Part shown: positions 23,584 to 34,552 of the stretch, piece after piece
Layout of the letters: each line of letters begins with the position of its first letter
Position numbering within the stretch: position 1 is the stretch's first letter
DNA from: Abelmoschus esculentus
Lineage: Eukaryota > Streptophyta > Magnoliopsida > Malvales > Malvaceae
Assembly: GCA_035048815.1 (NCBI GenBank)
Contig: JAUCBN010000011.1
Location: 10,069,501-10,133,500 of the forward strand
Length of the DNA stretch: 64,000 nucleotides
Direction of reading: 5' to 3'
Position numbers and translations under genes: made by a program
Notes under the pieces: model-generated
Database searches by the model: none
Told to the model about the DNA's origin: nothing
What the model saw: only the letters and a program-made list of their open reading frames with translations

Positions 23584-26500
23584 CACACAATAAATTAACT
23601 TTAAATTATTCAAAAATTAATAAAAAATAAAAATTTAGAAATAAAATCTAAAAGGATTCGAGAAAGAAATGTAAGGAAGGAGTGAATGATTGTTGATCCT
23701 GCTGTATTTTAGATAATAAATGTTTGATTGTAAAATTTGAAAATAATTTCTAGGAAAAAATGAGTTTTGAAAACATAAAAAAAAATATATTTATTATTTT
23801 CGTTGATTTTTTTTTATAAAAAACTATGATTATATTCGTAAACAATCATACATAAAAAATTCGTTAAAAATCACTTTTAATCTTAAGTAAAAGAAAAGAA
23901 TATTTATAAGAATATTGTAAATATAAAGTACAATTAAATGAACATGAACGAATACACCACTTCCGTCCTCTAAAGGTAAGAGTTTGTGTAAAATTAGAAG
24001 TGAACAATTTATCCCATAAAATAAAATCGTAAAATTTTGAGTTACTTAAATATATAAATTTTATTTTATAATTTAAATTTTATTTTATTTAAATTAAATT
24101 TGTAAGATTTGAATCGAGTTATTAAATTTTTATATAAATTTAATTATAAATATAATACGGATCGAATAAAACAAATATCTTATAAAATTATAAAATATAC
24201 GATATATATTTCACATTCTTGTCGTATCTTAAATAAGATCTGTAATGATATGTAATAAAACAATTATCATATAAAATTATAAAATATTTAAAGAAAAAAT
24301 TTTGAGCAAAAAAAATACTCATACAAGTACGAAGGAGTTAAGAAATTAGTGAAAAAGAAGAATTAAAAAAATAAAAAAAAATAACCTAAGTTTTCCCTCA
24401 ATATTTTTGTGTTACCTTTGTATAGATTTTTTATTTTTACTTAACCAATAACAATATTGATCTTAATGTTGATTGTCGTCAAAAATTAATATTTATTATT
24501 TTTTATATTATATTTTTTTAGTTCTTTATTTTATTTTGAATAATAATATATGTTTTTCTTTTATAGTATATTTTTTATCTACTCTTGTGATACGATCTTT
24601 ATGATTTTTGGTACATTTTTCGTATGCTTTTATAATCGTTTTAGAGATTGTAAAAATATACTAACCATATAATTAGATCTCTTCTTTGATAAAATATTAT
24701 TTGTTTATATAATCAAAATCATGCAGCGAAGCAACCTGCCAGATAATTTGGTTTGTCCACTTCTTTATTACTTTATAATGCATCTCGTTCTATAAAGGCT
24801 AATAATTTTTTATAAAGGTTATCGGATTGTTTTGATGTAAGACGTCACTCTCAAAAAAGATTTATTTTTTCGTAACTTGGGTTTAATATTATTATAATTT
24901 TGATTTTTTTTTATTATTTTCATTAATAAAATTCAGTTACCATTGTTTAAAAAATGAAAGAACTAAAAAATTATAATTGAAGAATTAAATTCAATAAAAT
25001 ATAAAGATCAAGGTTTAGATTAAAAAATAGCATATTATTATTAAATATAAATTGAAGTTACATATACATATATTTTATAATAGATATGGACCATATAATT
25101 TAAATTTAGTAAATAGACTAAAATAAAGCTAGAATTGAAAAAAAATAATAGAGAAACCATACTACTCAGATATCTAATTTTGTATAATCAGTTAAAGGGA
25201 AAATGTTTTTGGACTTATCAAATATTTTAAAACTAATTTAAAGTCTACAAAACTTGAAAAGTATGTTTAAAATTTTTTTTACTAAAATTCTATATTGAAT
25301 ATATCTTAAAAAAAATCAAAACTTAACCAATTATTTAGTAGTTTAATGAAGACTTAAATTTATAACAGATCTTTATACTTTTTATTAATGATATTCAATC
25401 GAAGAATTTAATTACAATAATTGATCTTAGAATAAGATTCAACCAAAAGTTAACCATCCAATCATAAGCACCCACTTTATCATTATCTTCTAAGTCATTT
25501 TTCTGATCAATAAATCTTTACAAAATTTTTTCTTATCATTTAAAATATATATTTTTTAAAAGTTAGATTAATGAGATGAATGATTAATAATGAAATGGAT
25601 AATTTCTCTTGGTTAAAAACTACAGATAACATGACAAACCAGACCCATAATACAATCCCTGCCTAATAATATATCATTCGATATCCTCTTAGGTTCATTA
25701 TATGCCTCCTCCCCCATTCTAAATTTCTAATAGCCTCATTTTCAATAGACATAAACAAATGATTATTATCCGACATTCTAACTCGCTGACGTCTAACGCC
25801 ATACATAATATCTAAATTAACGGATTTAACGGTTAAACGTCTAATATTAACTTAAAACTTTTAATTTGGTTCAAATCGCGATTTACTAAACTTGGGATAT
25901 ATATATCATGTATTTGTGACTAGGGGAAAGTGGCGAAATCAATCGCCAATGGTTGTGGCTTTGTTGAAGCTAAAATTATGTGCGTGATCATTGCAAAGCA
26001 AGACAATGAAAGCGAAATCATTTGCCAGAAACAATGAAAGGTAAAAATGGGTAAATTTCAACAGAGGTCCCTTTCATTTGCACTCTATTTTATTTTTGTC
26101 ACCCATTTTGAAAAAAATATTCTTACCACATATATTTTTGATATGTTTTATTTTGGTCACTATTTTATTAACACTCATTTTTAATTTGACTCCTGAACTT
26201 TAAATAAAATATTAATATAACCCTTAAACTCTCTCAACCTCATTTTTATCACACAATGTCGTTACTCCGGCCACCTTCTTTGGTGGGTGATGGCTCCGGT
26301 GTTGATATTCAGGTGATTCGAATCACTGGAATTAAAAATTTGAATTAATATTTGAGTATAGAAATCAATCATTTGCGCTTTGAGACAACCCTAGGTTGAG
26401 AAAGTTCAGAGATTAGATTAATATTTTCTTTAAAGTTCACGTGTCAAAATTAAAAATTAACCCGTTTGAATAACGTACCACATCAATAATTTAACGGGTG

Positions 26501-26862
26501 TTAACGACATAACAACAATAACAAAACAAACCGAAAACATAAAAACGAAGATAAACTTTTTCGAAATAGATAATCAAAATAAAATATAACCCGAACTATT
26601 ATAATTTTATCCATAAAAAGTAACGCTCCACTAAATTAAATACCAAATATATCATGTAACGCCAGTAGTACATAAATCTATATAAGGCCAATCCACCAGG
26701 TATATTCCATCAAATATAATATATTCTTAAATTACGCAATTCATTGCCAAATAATAATTTGGCTTGCCTTACCATTCATGTCCCATATGTATATCCAGAA
26801 TACAGATCGATCCTATCTTGTAATCTGTAACCTCAAGGCTCCATTGCTGTCGTGTGAGTTCT
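23584..26862. other. Intergenic repeats; PAP promoter at the right end
   Basis: The first 360 bp finish the segmental repeat. Then AT-rich DNA with no coding signal. About 26050-26560 has the look of a worn MITE (ggtccctttcatttgcactc ... acgggtgttaacgac). Possible TATA boxes for the phosphatase are at 26679 (tatataag) and 26870 (tttataaac). Confidence 0.4.
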
Positions 26863-26962
26863 TGTGATGCTTTATAAACCTATCAGACAACGACAAAAAC
26901 ATTTGCAGAATCAAACTTATCGATACGAGGAAAAGAAATACTGCTGTTGTTGTTTTCCTGCC

Positions 26963-28562
26963 ATGGCTGCTATGAAAGGACAGGTTATGGTGTTTGCATT
27001 AGCTATGGTCTTTGCCGGATTCGTTGGCTCTGTTGTTTCCTATGAACGTCCTCCGGCTGGTAAGAACATTGTCAGTCTTCAACCAAAGGACGTTTCCTCC
27101 ACGTCTCCTCAACAGGTAATTTATATATTCGAATCTAAATCTCTTTAGAATAACAATATTTCCTTTTTCATTGGGATCACTCGATATTCGATATTCGATA
27201 TTCGGTATTCGACGATTGTAGGTGCATATATCTGTAGTTGGTCCTGATAAAATGAGGATATCTTGGATTACCCAAAGCTCAGCTCCAGCAGTCGTGGAAT
27301 ACGGTACATCTTCACAGAATTACACGAATTCTGCGACAGGGACTTCAGATTCCTATCGTTATCTTTTGTACGAATCCGGTCAAATTTATCATGTTGTTAT
27401 CGGTCCATTGAATCCGAACACTGTTTATTACTACCGGTGCAGCTCCGATCAAATTCGTTGTTGTTGGTATGTCTGGTTTTTAGTTCCGTGGTTCTGTTCT
27501 TTTTCGTAGGACATGGATTTAGTTATGTTAGTTTGTATGTATACTAGGTGATCTAGGACAGACGGATTGGACAAAATCAACTCTCCAACACATAGGACAA
27601 TCTGATTACGACATGTTGTTACTGCCTGGAGACTTGTCATATGCTGATACGTTTCAAAATCTGTGGGATTCATTTGGCCTCCTGGTCGAGCCACTGGCTA
27701 GTCAGCGGCCCTGGATGGTTACGCAAGGGAACCATGAAATTGAAAAGATCCCTCTCGTCCATGAGACTCCCTTCACGGCCTACAATGCGCGGTGGCGGAT
27801 GCCGTATGAGGAAAGCGGATCCAATTCTAATCTGTACTACTCTTTCAATGCGGCTGGTGTCCATGTTATCATGCTCGGTTCTTACACTGATTTCGATCCT
27901 GACTCCGATCAATTCAAATGGCTGCAAGCTGATTTGGGGAAGATTGACAGGGTTAAAACTCCATGGATCTTTGCCATAGTCCATGCACCATGGTACAATA
28001 CCAATACTGCACACCAAGGGGAATCTGAATCAGATGTTATGAAGAAAGACATGGAAGAATTGCTTTATAAAGCTCGGGTCGATATCGTTTTCGCCGGCCA
28101 TGTTCATGCTTACGAACGCTTTGTAAGCTTCCTTTCCTTTCTTCTTCATCATCACCACCATCATCTTTTTCCCCCTGTACTCAAGTTTGCTTATGTTGCA
28201 TATTTGTCTCTTCCATAGACTCGAGTTTATAATGGAAACGCCGATAATTGCGCCCCGGTCTACATCACGATCGGAGACGGTGGCAACCGAGAAGGTCTAG
28301 CTAGCAAGTAAGTCGTGTTTTCGTATTGGATCTAACATGATTCAGATTGGTCCTTACATTTTTTATGGTTTGTTCTAGGTACATGGATCCCCAACCTGGT
28401 ATCTCGTTATTCAGGGAAGCCAGCTTTGGTCACGCCCAACTTGAAGTGGTGAATGCGACCCATGCTGTGTGGAAGTGGCATAGGAACGACGATGATGTTG
28501 CAGTTACTGCGGACACAGTTTGGTTCACAAGCCTGTCCTCTACCCCTGCTTGTAAACTTTAA
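26963..28562 (+). pseudogene. Purple acid phosphatase gene with a frameshift in exon 2
   Basis: Exons 26963-27115, 27222-27466, 27548-28122, 28219-28307 and 28379-28562 keep GT-AG sites. A signal peptide (residues 1-25) is followed by the N-terminal PAP domain. Exons 3-4 encode all metal-binding motifs: GDLG, GDLSY, GNHE, VHAPW and GHVHAYER. In exon 2, after YYYRCSSD, a stretch that homologues have (about 15 residues before KFVVVGDLG) is missing and the frame is shifted. The spliced message would read on for six codons to a TGA at the start of exon 3. The catalytic domain is therefore out of frame. Without the lesion it would be a secreted phosphomonoesterase that releases phosphate. It may be a recent pseudogene or a sequence error; all other exons are intact. 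Confidence 0.8.
27181..27213 (+). repeat. Heptanucleotide repeat gatattc beside a splice acceptor
   Basis: About four copies of gatattc (the last variant ggtattc) end 8 bp before the exon 2 acceptor of the phosphatase gene. Confidence 0.8.
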
Positions 28563-29297
28563 TCTCGAGTTCATGGATTTAACTCTAGGTTCACGATTAT
28601 GATAACGATCCAAAATAATCTTAATTCATCCGCTGTTATCTGTAATCGCATCCGATTAATTGATACAGCAATAAATCATTACTACAAATGTCAAAAGAAA
28701 AGTAGAGTTCGTAAAGTTTCTGAGCAAACATTACAAATGTATTGTTTTTCTTATTTTACTTTATTTTATATTTATTATTATTATTATACAAAAGAAACAT
28801 TAAACCAAAAAATATTAGTATATTAACATTAATTAAATAAAAGGATTCATTAAAATACAGCAGTCCATTTATATAAACACAAACCCAATCAAGAAATTAA
28901 CAAGTTAGGTTAACTGAATCGTTAAAAAAAATATTAATACTTAACCTATAAATTAATCTATATGTACTTTTTAAAGCTAAGTATAAAGGTTACGTTTAAA
29001 ATCTATCTATTTAAATATATATTTTAAAATTTTTATAACAATATTTATCGAAGAATTATGTTTATTATTGAAAAGGAATAATAAACATTTTTAAAAAATT
29101 ATGATAGATTATAGATTAAATTATAATTGAAAAGTGATTAACCATTAAAAAACAACCGCTACAATGATTAAGTTATGAATAATAATCTTATAACATTAAT
29201 CAACTGTCTAAACTAAACACTATAATAACTTATCATAAATATCCTTTGATTAGATATCTAAATATATTTAATATGTATATAAAAATATAATATCTTT
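28563..29297. other. 3' flank and AT-rich intergenic DNA
   Basis: No gene or clear repeat. Small attatt runs near 28770-28790. Confidence 0.4.
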
Positions 29298-29630
29298 TTA
29301 TTTAATAAAAATAAGTCTTTTGGCATTCGAATAAAAGACCACGTTGACATAAACTGTCCTAGGCAAAGGGTCGTGTTTCAAACATGTTTGGAGTGTGCTC
29401 TTGGGTGTGTTGTTGAGGCAGTGATTGTCGTCAGCCGATCCCCCAGCGGGTCTTGTAAGGAGATTGGAGTCATCATCCCTTGAGCTCCCTACTTGACTCA
29501 GCTGAGTTGTTGGACAGGGTTTGGGTGACTCAGTGGGCAAACACCATAGACATGGTCGGCAAGGCAAAAGAGGTTTAGACTGATAAGACATGCTGTGTTG
29601 TTGTTGTTTGTGGTGAAGCAGGCATTGCAT
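29298..29630 (-). CDS. Unclassified open frame, 110 codons
   Basis: The block 29310-29790 is clearly less AT-rich than its surroundings, and one minus-strand frame stays open for 110 codons, with Cys- and Pro-rich sequence, a QVGSSRDDDSN stretch and a TRPAGGSADDNH stretch. I recognise no domain, signal peptide or family. It could be an exon of an unidentified gene, a non-coding RNA or a decayed gene. No splice partners were found. Confidence 0.2.
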   Translation of the reverse strand: MQCLLHHKQQQHSMSYQSKPLLPCRPCLWCLPTESPKPCPTTQLSQVGSSRDDDSNLLTRPAGGSADDNHCLNNTPKSTLQTCLKHDPLPRTVYVNVVFYSNAKRLIFIK

Positions 29631-29799
29631 CTGGAACTGGCAGAGTTGTTTTATGTTCCACCTTCATTGACTTTTGTTTTGACAGTACCTCTGAGTAGAG
29701 ACTCCCATCACTATCCTATTCCTGTCATAAAGAATCTAAATGAAGAACCAACTTTCTTATCTGAGGATTCCTCTTGGCTTCAAATTTTAGGATGAAATC

Positions 29800-30366
29800 G
29801 GTTAAAATAAAGATAAAATAGAAATAAAATTATTATTAAAATTATAAGAATTTTAATATTAATGTTATGAAATATATAATTTTTTTAAAATATAAAAATT
29901 TGGGTTTTAAATGCGAGATCCATATTGATTATTATTCCGACTAGAAAAAGCTTGTCAAATCCACAGCCGATTAAGATTTATTGTCATAGACTTTTTGTAC
30001 AAGATATTTATTGTGTTAGATAACTTTAATCATTATTAAAGATTAAATTGACGTAAGATTATGATCGAGATATAAAGTAATATAGTTAATAATAAATTTC
30101 TATATTAATCATTTTGAATTAATAATAAATATGAAAAATATAGCTCCCTACTTATCATCAAATCAGACAAAAAGAATAAAACTGATACTACAATAACATT
30201 ATATTACTTTCTTTCTCTAGCAGATACACCATTCACAAATCCATGTCTTTCAACACCCCCACTGGTGAAAAATGTTGAGAAAGATAGCTGCCACAACTAC
30301 AATTCGGCTATGGTTAAAAACAAAAAAGAAGAAACAAGGTGGGGACATGATGTCGATCCTGCCGGA
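29800..30366. other. Intergenic / LITTLE ZIPPER 3' flank
   Basis: No coding signal. The last part is probably the 3' untranslated region of the minus-strand ZPR gene. Confidence 0.35.
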
Positions 30367-30597
30367 TCAGGGTTTGCTAGAATTAGGAGCCTCGGGGTCG
30401 GAAGTGGAGCTGAGATTGAGGTCAGGTATATCGGCTGCTGAATTCTTGGCCTTGGAGGAGCTGGAGAGTTTCTGTTTGAGCTGAGACAAAAGGGCTTGAT
30501 TCTCCTGGTTCAGAACCTGTGCTTTCTTCCTCAGCCGCTCGTTCTCTTTCATTATGTAACAGTTCTGGAGGTACAGATTTGAGTTCAGTCTTTCCAT
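30367..30597 (-). CDS. ZPR3: LITTLE ZIPPER protein (ZPR3/4-like)
   Basis: A 76-residue protein in one coding exon. Residues 1-45 form a leucine zipper without a DNA-binding domain (MERLNSNLYLQNCY, then ENERLRKKAQ and LNQENQALL), the hallmark of plant ZPR proteins. The Ser/Pro-rich tail (46-76) is variable. ZPRs are microproteins that bind HD-ZIP III factors (REVOLUTA, PHABULOSA) through the matching zipper and block their DNA binding, tuning leaf polarity and shoot meristem activity. A 5' UTR intron (30882-30623, donor GG|gtaaag, acceptor tgcag) precedes the start, and a TATA box lies near 31031. The extra upstream codons in the same frame lie in that intron, so the Met at 30597 is preferred. 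Confidence 0.9.
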   Translation of the reverse strand: MERLNSNLYLQNCYIMKENERLRKKAQVLNQENQALLSQLKQKLSSSSKAKNSAADIPDLNLSSTSDPEAPNSSKP

Positions 30598-31030
30598 GAC
30601 CATCAAACAATGGATAATGCACCTGCAGAACACAAAAAGAAAACCCAGAAATTTAACAAACACCATAAGATTTTTAAGAAGGATGAACACTGGGAACTCC
30701 ATGCTAGTTCTCATGCAAGATAAACAACACCCAAACAACAACACATGTAAGATGTCTGGTTAAGAACAGAACAACAGAGTTGAAGCATGGTTGGAAAACA
30801 AGTTAAACTCTTTCCCCATTAGCCAGGACAGAAGAAATCAAGAGGTCGAGAGATAAAAGGTGGGGCCTCAGCACACTTTACCCTTTTCGAAAAAGATCAC
30901 CTTTTTGATTAGAGGTTGGTTTGGCCGAGGAAGCTGAAGTCTGGGTTATTGTAACAACAAGTAAAAGCTGTTGAAAACAGAGAGGAAACGGAAGTGAAGT
31001 GGAGGGACGAAGAGGAAGGAAATGGTGAAG

Positions 31031-31041
31031 ATATATATATA
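31031..31041 (-). promoter_or_regulatory. TATA box of the ZPR gene
   Basis: Minus-strand ctatatatatat lies about 150 bp upstream of the 5' UTR intron donor, consistent with a leader exon of about 115 nt. Confidence 0.45.
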
Positions 31042-31189
31042 GGAACTTAAAAGACAGGCATGGAGAAGGAGAAGAGTTATGTTCCGACACAACAATGATG
31101 AATGTGTCAGCATTCGAAGGATTTACTGTTGGGTGATGATGCTGAGTCAGTGGAACTTGGTTGTTTCTGCGAGGGAAGAGAGACAATTA

Positions 31190-32930
31190 TGGTATAGCTC
31201 CGTCCGGCCAGAGGGGTGGCTGATAAAATGATGGTGGGCAAGGGGCGTCACAAGATTCGCAATCATGCTAGTGGATTGGTTGACCTAATTTTACTTGGGG
31301 GGTTTGGTAACTGTAAGGGGTGCGTAAAATAAATAGAATCATTAATCAATATAATCTTTATTTTATAGGTTAATTAATTTAATCATTAAAATTAAATAGT
31401 TTTAGTTAATCAAATTGTTAAACAAGATGATTAATGGTTAACCTATAGGTAAGGATGTTTATTGAATTGAATAGATCACAGAGAATTCGAGTTTGATTTT
31501 GTTATAACCCAATTAATGCTTGATTCAGTCAAGATAAGTTAAAATTTTGATAAGATTAACAAGCAACGAGAAACGAATGGCGCAGCCGACGACATGGCCA
31601 AAATTATGTGGTGTTTGAAGCTGAAGGCCAAATCTGCTCTTCAAAGCATATGATGCAGTCAACCATGAAGCATAGAGGGGGACAAAAGAGGTCTGCCCAA
31701 AGACAATGAGTAAACTTGGCTATGGAGAGAGATTTTAAGTCTGTTTCTGAAACACCCAATGATGGCAAAAAACCCATAATAATCCCCTCCCTCCCTCCCC
31801 TTAATGAAAAAACAAACCCTTGAGGTTCATAAATTTAAACATTTATATGGCAATGCTCATTGATTTTGCATGCCCAAAGTCACATAGTTGATTTTATTTT
31901 TAAATTATCCGAAGTTTAATATTTTTTATGTTAAGGAAATCAAATGAGATTATTGGCGAAACTCGAACATTGATTAAAAAATAATAAATTGACTGCAGAG
32001 GAGGTGAGGGTTGATTTTTTGAAACTTTTTGATAAAGACGGATTCTACTTTTACCTAAAGGTGGAAGAGGGAGACTCTATTCTTACTAGATCTTAAATCC
32101 GATACTCAAGGGAAAGAGATAAGAGTAGATGCACAGGTTTTATCAATCAATCATCGATCATCATCACTTACTCAAATTTACTTAGATGATATTAAATTAT
32201 TTACCATTTAAACTAATCAAATTGGTTTTCCTATATATCTTTTAGAACTATGCAAGTATGATTGTGTCAATACTAAAATGGTTTACCTACACACGTGAAA
32301 GCTATAAAAAAACCTCTTTATTTATCATGCACTCATTTCCTCTTTTGATATTCTTGCATCAGGATTTTCTCTTTTTCCCTTTCATCTGTTAATGATTTAT
32401 TTTCTCTTTAATTATTGGATGATATATTATTAGAATCCTAATCAACTGAACCCATAATTATATAAAAAAGAAAAGGGTTGATACTACTAATTAGGTTCAC
32501 AACATAAATCTAAAATTTAATTGAACCCATAAATTAAAATCTAAAATGTGTCATCTTATTATGACCTACAAATAAAGGTACACTTGTCTATATTAGTAAG
32601 AGTCTGAAAAGATTAGGATATGATGTAGAATAATCTTAAGGGTTGAGACTTTTGTTGTTGTAAGTGTGTGTATGGGGGCATAAGGTCATGAAACTAATTC
32701 AACTTTTGTGAGGTCATAGCTAATGATTTCTCATGATTTCAATACCCTGCATGGCTAATGATGAACACTTGACACTATCATGGTAGAGGTGTTTAAAATA
32801 TATTCATAAGTACAGAACGGTCTAATAAATTTATATCTTAAGCTAAAAAATTGAAAAAAAATCGATAAAATATAATAATATAATAACGATATTAAATTTA
32901 TTAAGCATTTAAGTATTTATTGGACCGATT
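31190..32930. other. Upstream region of ZPR, no gene recognised
   Basis: About 31540-31760 is less AT-rich, but no conserved coding frame was found. The rest is AT-rich. Confidence 0.35.
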
Positions 32931-33093
32931 TTGAATACTTTTAATCATGGTTTACAAGTGCCTCCAGCCCTGCACGTGAGCTTAGCCCTTGGCATTGGAG
33001 TAGAAGGTTTTAGGGACCACAGCCCCAGTTTCTCTTCATCTCAGAGAGAGACAAAGGTTTGGTTAGTGCCCTTTGGGATTTACTTTTACAAAA

Positions 33094-33248
33094 TGCAGTC
33101 TCTTTTTGGTCTTCTTCTTTCACTAATTTTGTGCTTTGCACAGTCCTTAAGCTTTTGTGAAACCCCACAGACTCCAATGTCAATGAGACAACAGCAGCCG
33201 GCAGCAATTGATCAGTCTTTAGGAGCACTTGTCTCTTTATATGTATAG
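33094..33248 (+). CDS. Possible small secreted peptide, 51 residues
   Basis: The Met at 33094 opens a frame with a hydrophobic leader (SLFGLLLSLILCFAQSLSF) resembling a signal peptide, followed by ETPQTPMSMRQQQPAAIDQ. The PAAIDQ stretch faintly recalls arabinogalactan peptides, but the GPI-signal tail is not convincing. Surrounding DNA (32930-33240) is less AT-rich than its neighbours. It may be a decayed gene; function unknown. Confidence 0.25.
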
Positions 33249-33436
33249 CAATTTATAGTATTAAATAAGTGAAATGGATAAATAAAATTAAACACTTATA
33301 ATTTTTTTAAAAATTTTTTAATTTTTATTTTTATATCATTCATCTATTATACTTATATAGTAACCATAAATTAGTATAAAATTAAATGAATTTTAAAATA
33401 TATAAGGGTTGGGATATATATATATATAGGAATATT

Positions 33437-33810
33437 ATTCTATACTGACAGTAAAAACTAAAAGTTTTTATAAACATCTTAATTTTAGGGTTTAGGGTCT
33501 TAGTTTATGGTCTATGATTTAGTAGTTTAAGCATAGGGGTTTAGAATTTAGGGAGAGTAGTTAGACTTCTAGATTTAAGGTTAGAATTTAGGGTTTATAA
33601 CTTAGAATTTAATTTCTAACCATATTACTCTAAAAACTACCCAACCTATAAACTTTAAGTTCTAATCTTAAACCCTAAATTCTAACCATGATCCCTAAAT
33701 TATAAACCAAGGGTACCTAAGTTCCTAAATCTTAGGCATTAGATTAGTACCCCAAATTTTCAAATTAAAACGCTTATGAAAATTTTTTGTTTTCACCGTC
33801 AAAGTATTGG
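33437..33810. mobile_element. MITE containing degenerate telomere-like words
   Basis: The ends are inverted (tatactgacagtaaaaact... and ...gttttcaccgtcaaagtat). The interior is an imperfect palindrome built from tttagggtttaggg-like words on the left and taaaccctaaat-like words on the right. Confidence 0.6.
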
Positions 33811-34552
33811 ATATATATAAGTATATCACTGCTGAGCTATAAGAACTAACAAAGGATGGACCAAGTGATCACAGACCAAACTAATTGCTTTACATAAGTA
33901 TATATCTTTGGGCACCCTCCATTTTAAAGTAAATCTATATAACATGAGAAAATACGATATTAAAATGAACACGAACACAGGTCGAGGTGGATAACTATTC
34001 TGGTTTCTGCTTTATCAACAAAAAATCATTAAGATATAGAAACAAGAATTTTCAGTCGCATGAGAAAATGAGTTACAGTATATATCATAGTAGCAGCTAA
34101 AAGAAACAAGACAAGGCACTAAATTTGACAAATAAACACGGGTAACGTACCCAAAAGACGAGCAGAAGGATTTTTTTTAGGCATGTTGATAGCAACTTGG
34201 TTTGTCCCTGCCAAAATTATTACATGTCATTGATGAATCCAAGAAAAGAACAAGACTTGATCGAGACACCAAAGGAATCTAACCTCGTTCGGCTTGCTGG
34301 TGGGCTGTAGTTGCAGTTTTCTCAGGGATCTCAACTCAAACGGCTTGTTCGGCACCCATAATTACTTGGACATTATCTAATGTACACAGCTGAGTCTCTA
34401 AATTTATAACTTAACTTGTCACCAACCATAACTAAAACTGAAAAACAATCACAACTAGTGGGGGTTAAGGGAAAAAAGAAACATCAGTGTTCCAACAACA
34501 TTTCCTTATTTGCCAATGAAACAATACCATTTCTTCCATACAAGCCGTCGGA
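33811..34552. other. 3' flank of the CAAX protease gene
   Basis: No coding signal. Probably includes the 3' UTR of the minus-strand gene that ends at 34553. Confidence 0.35.
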
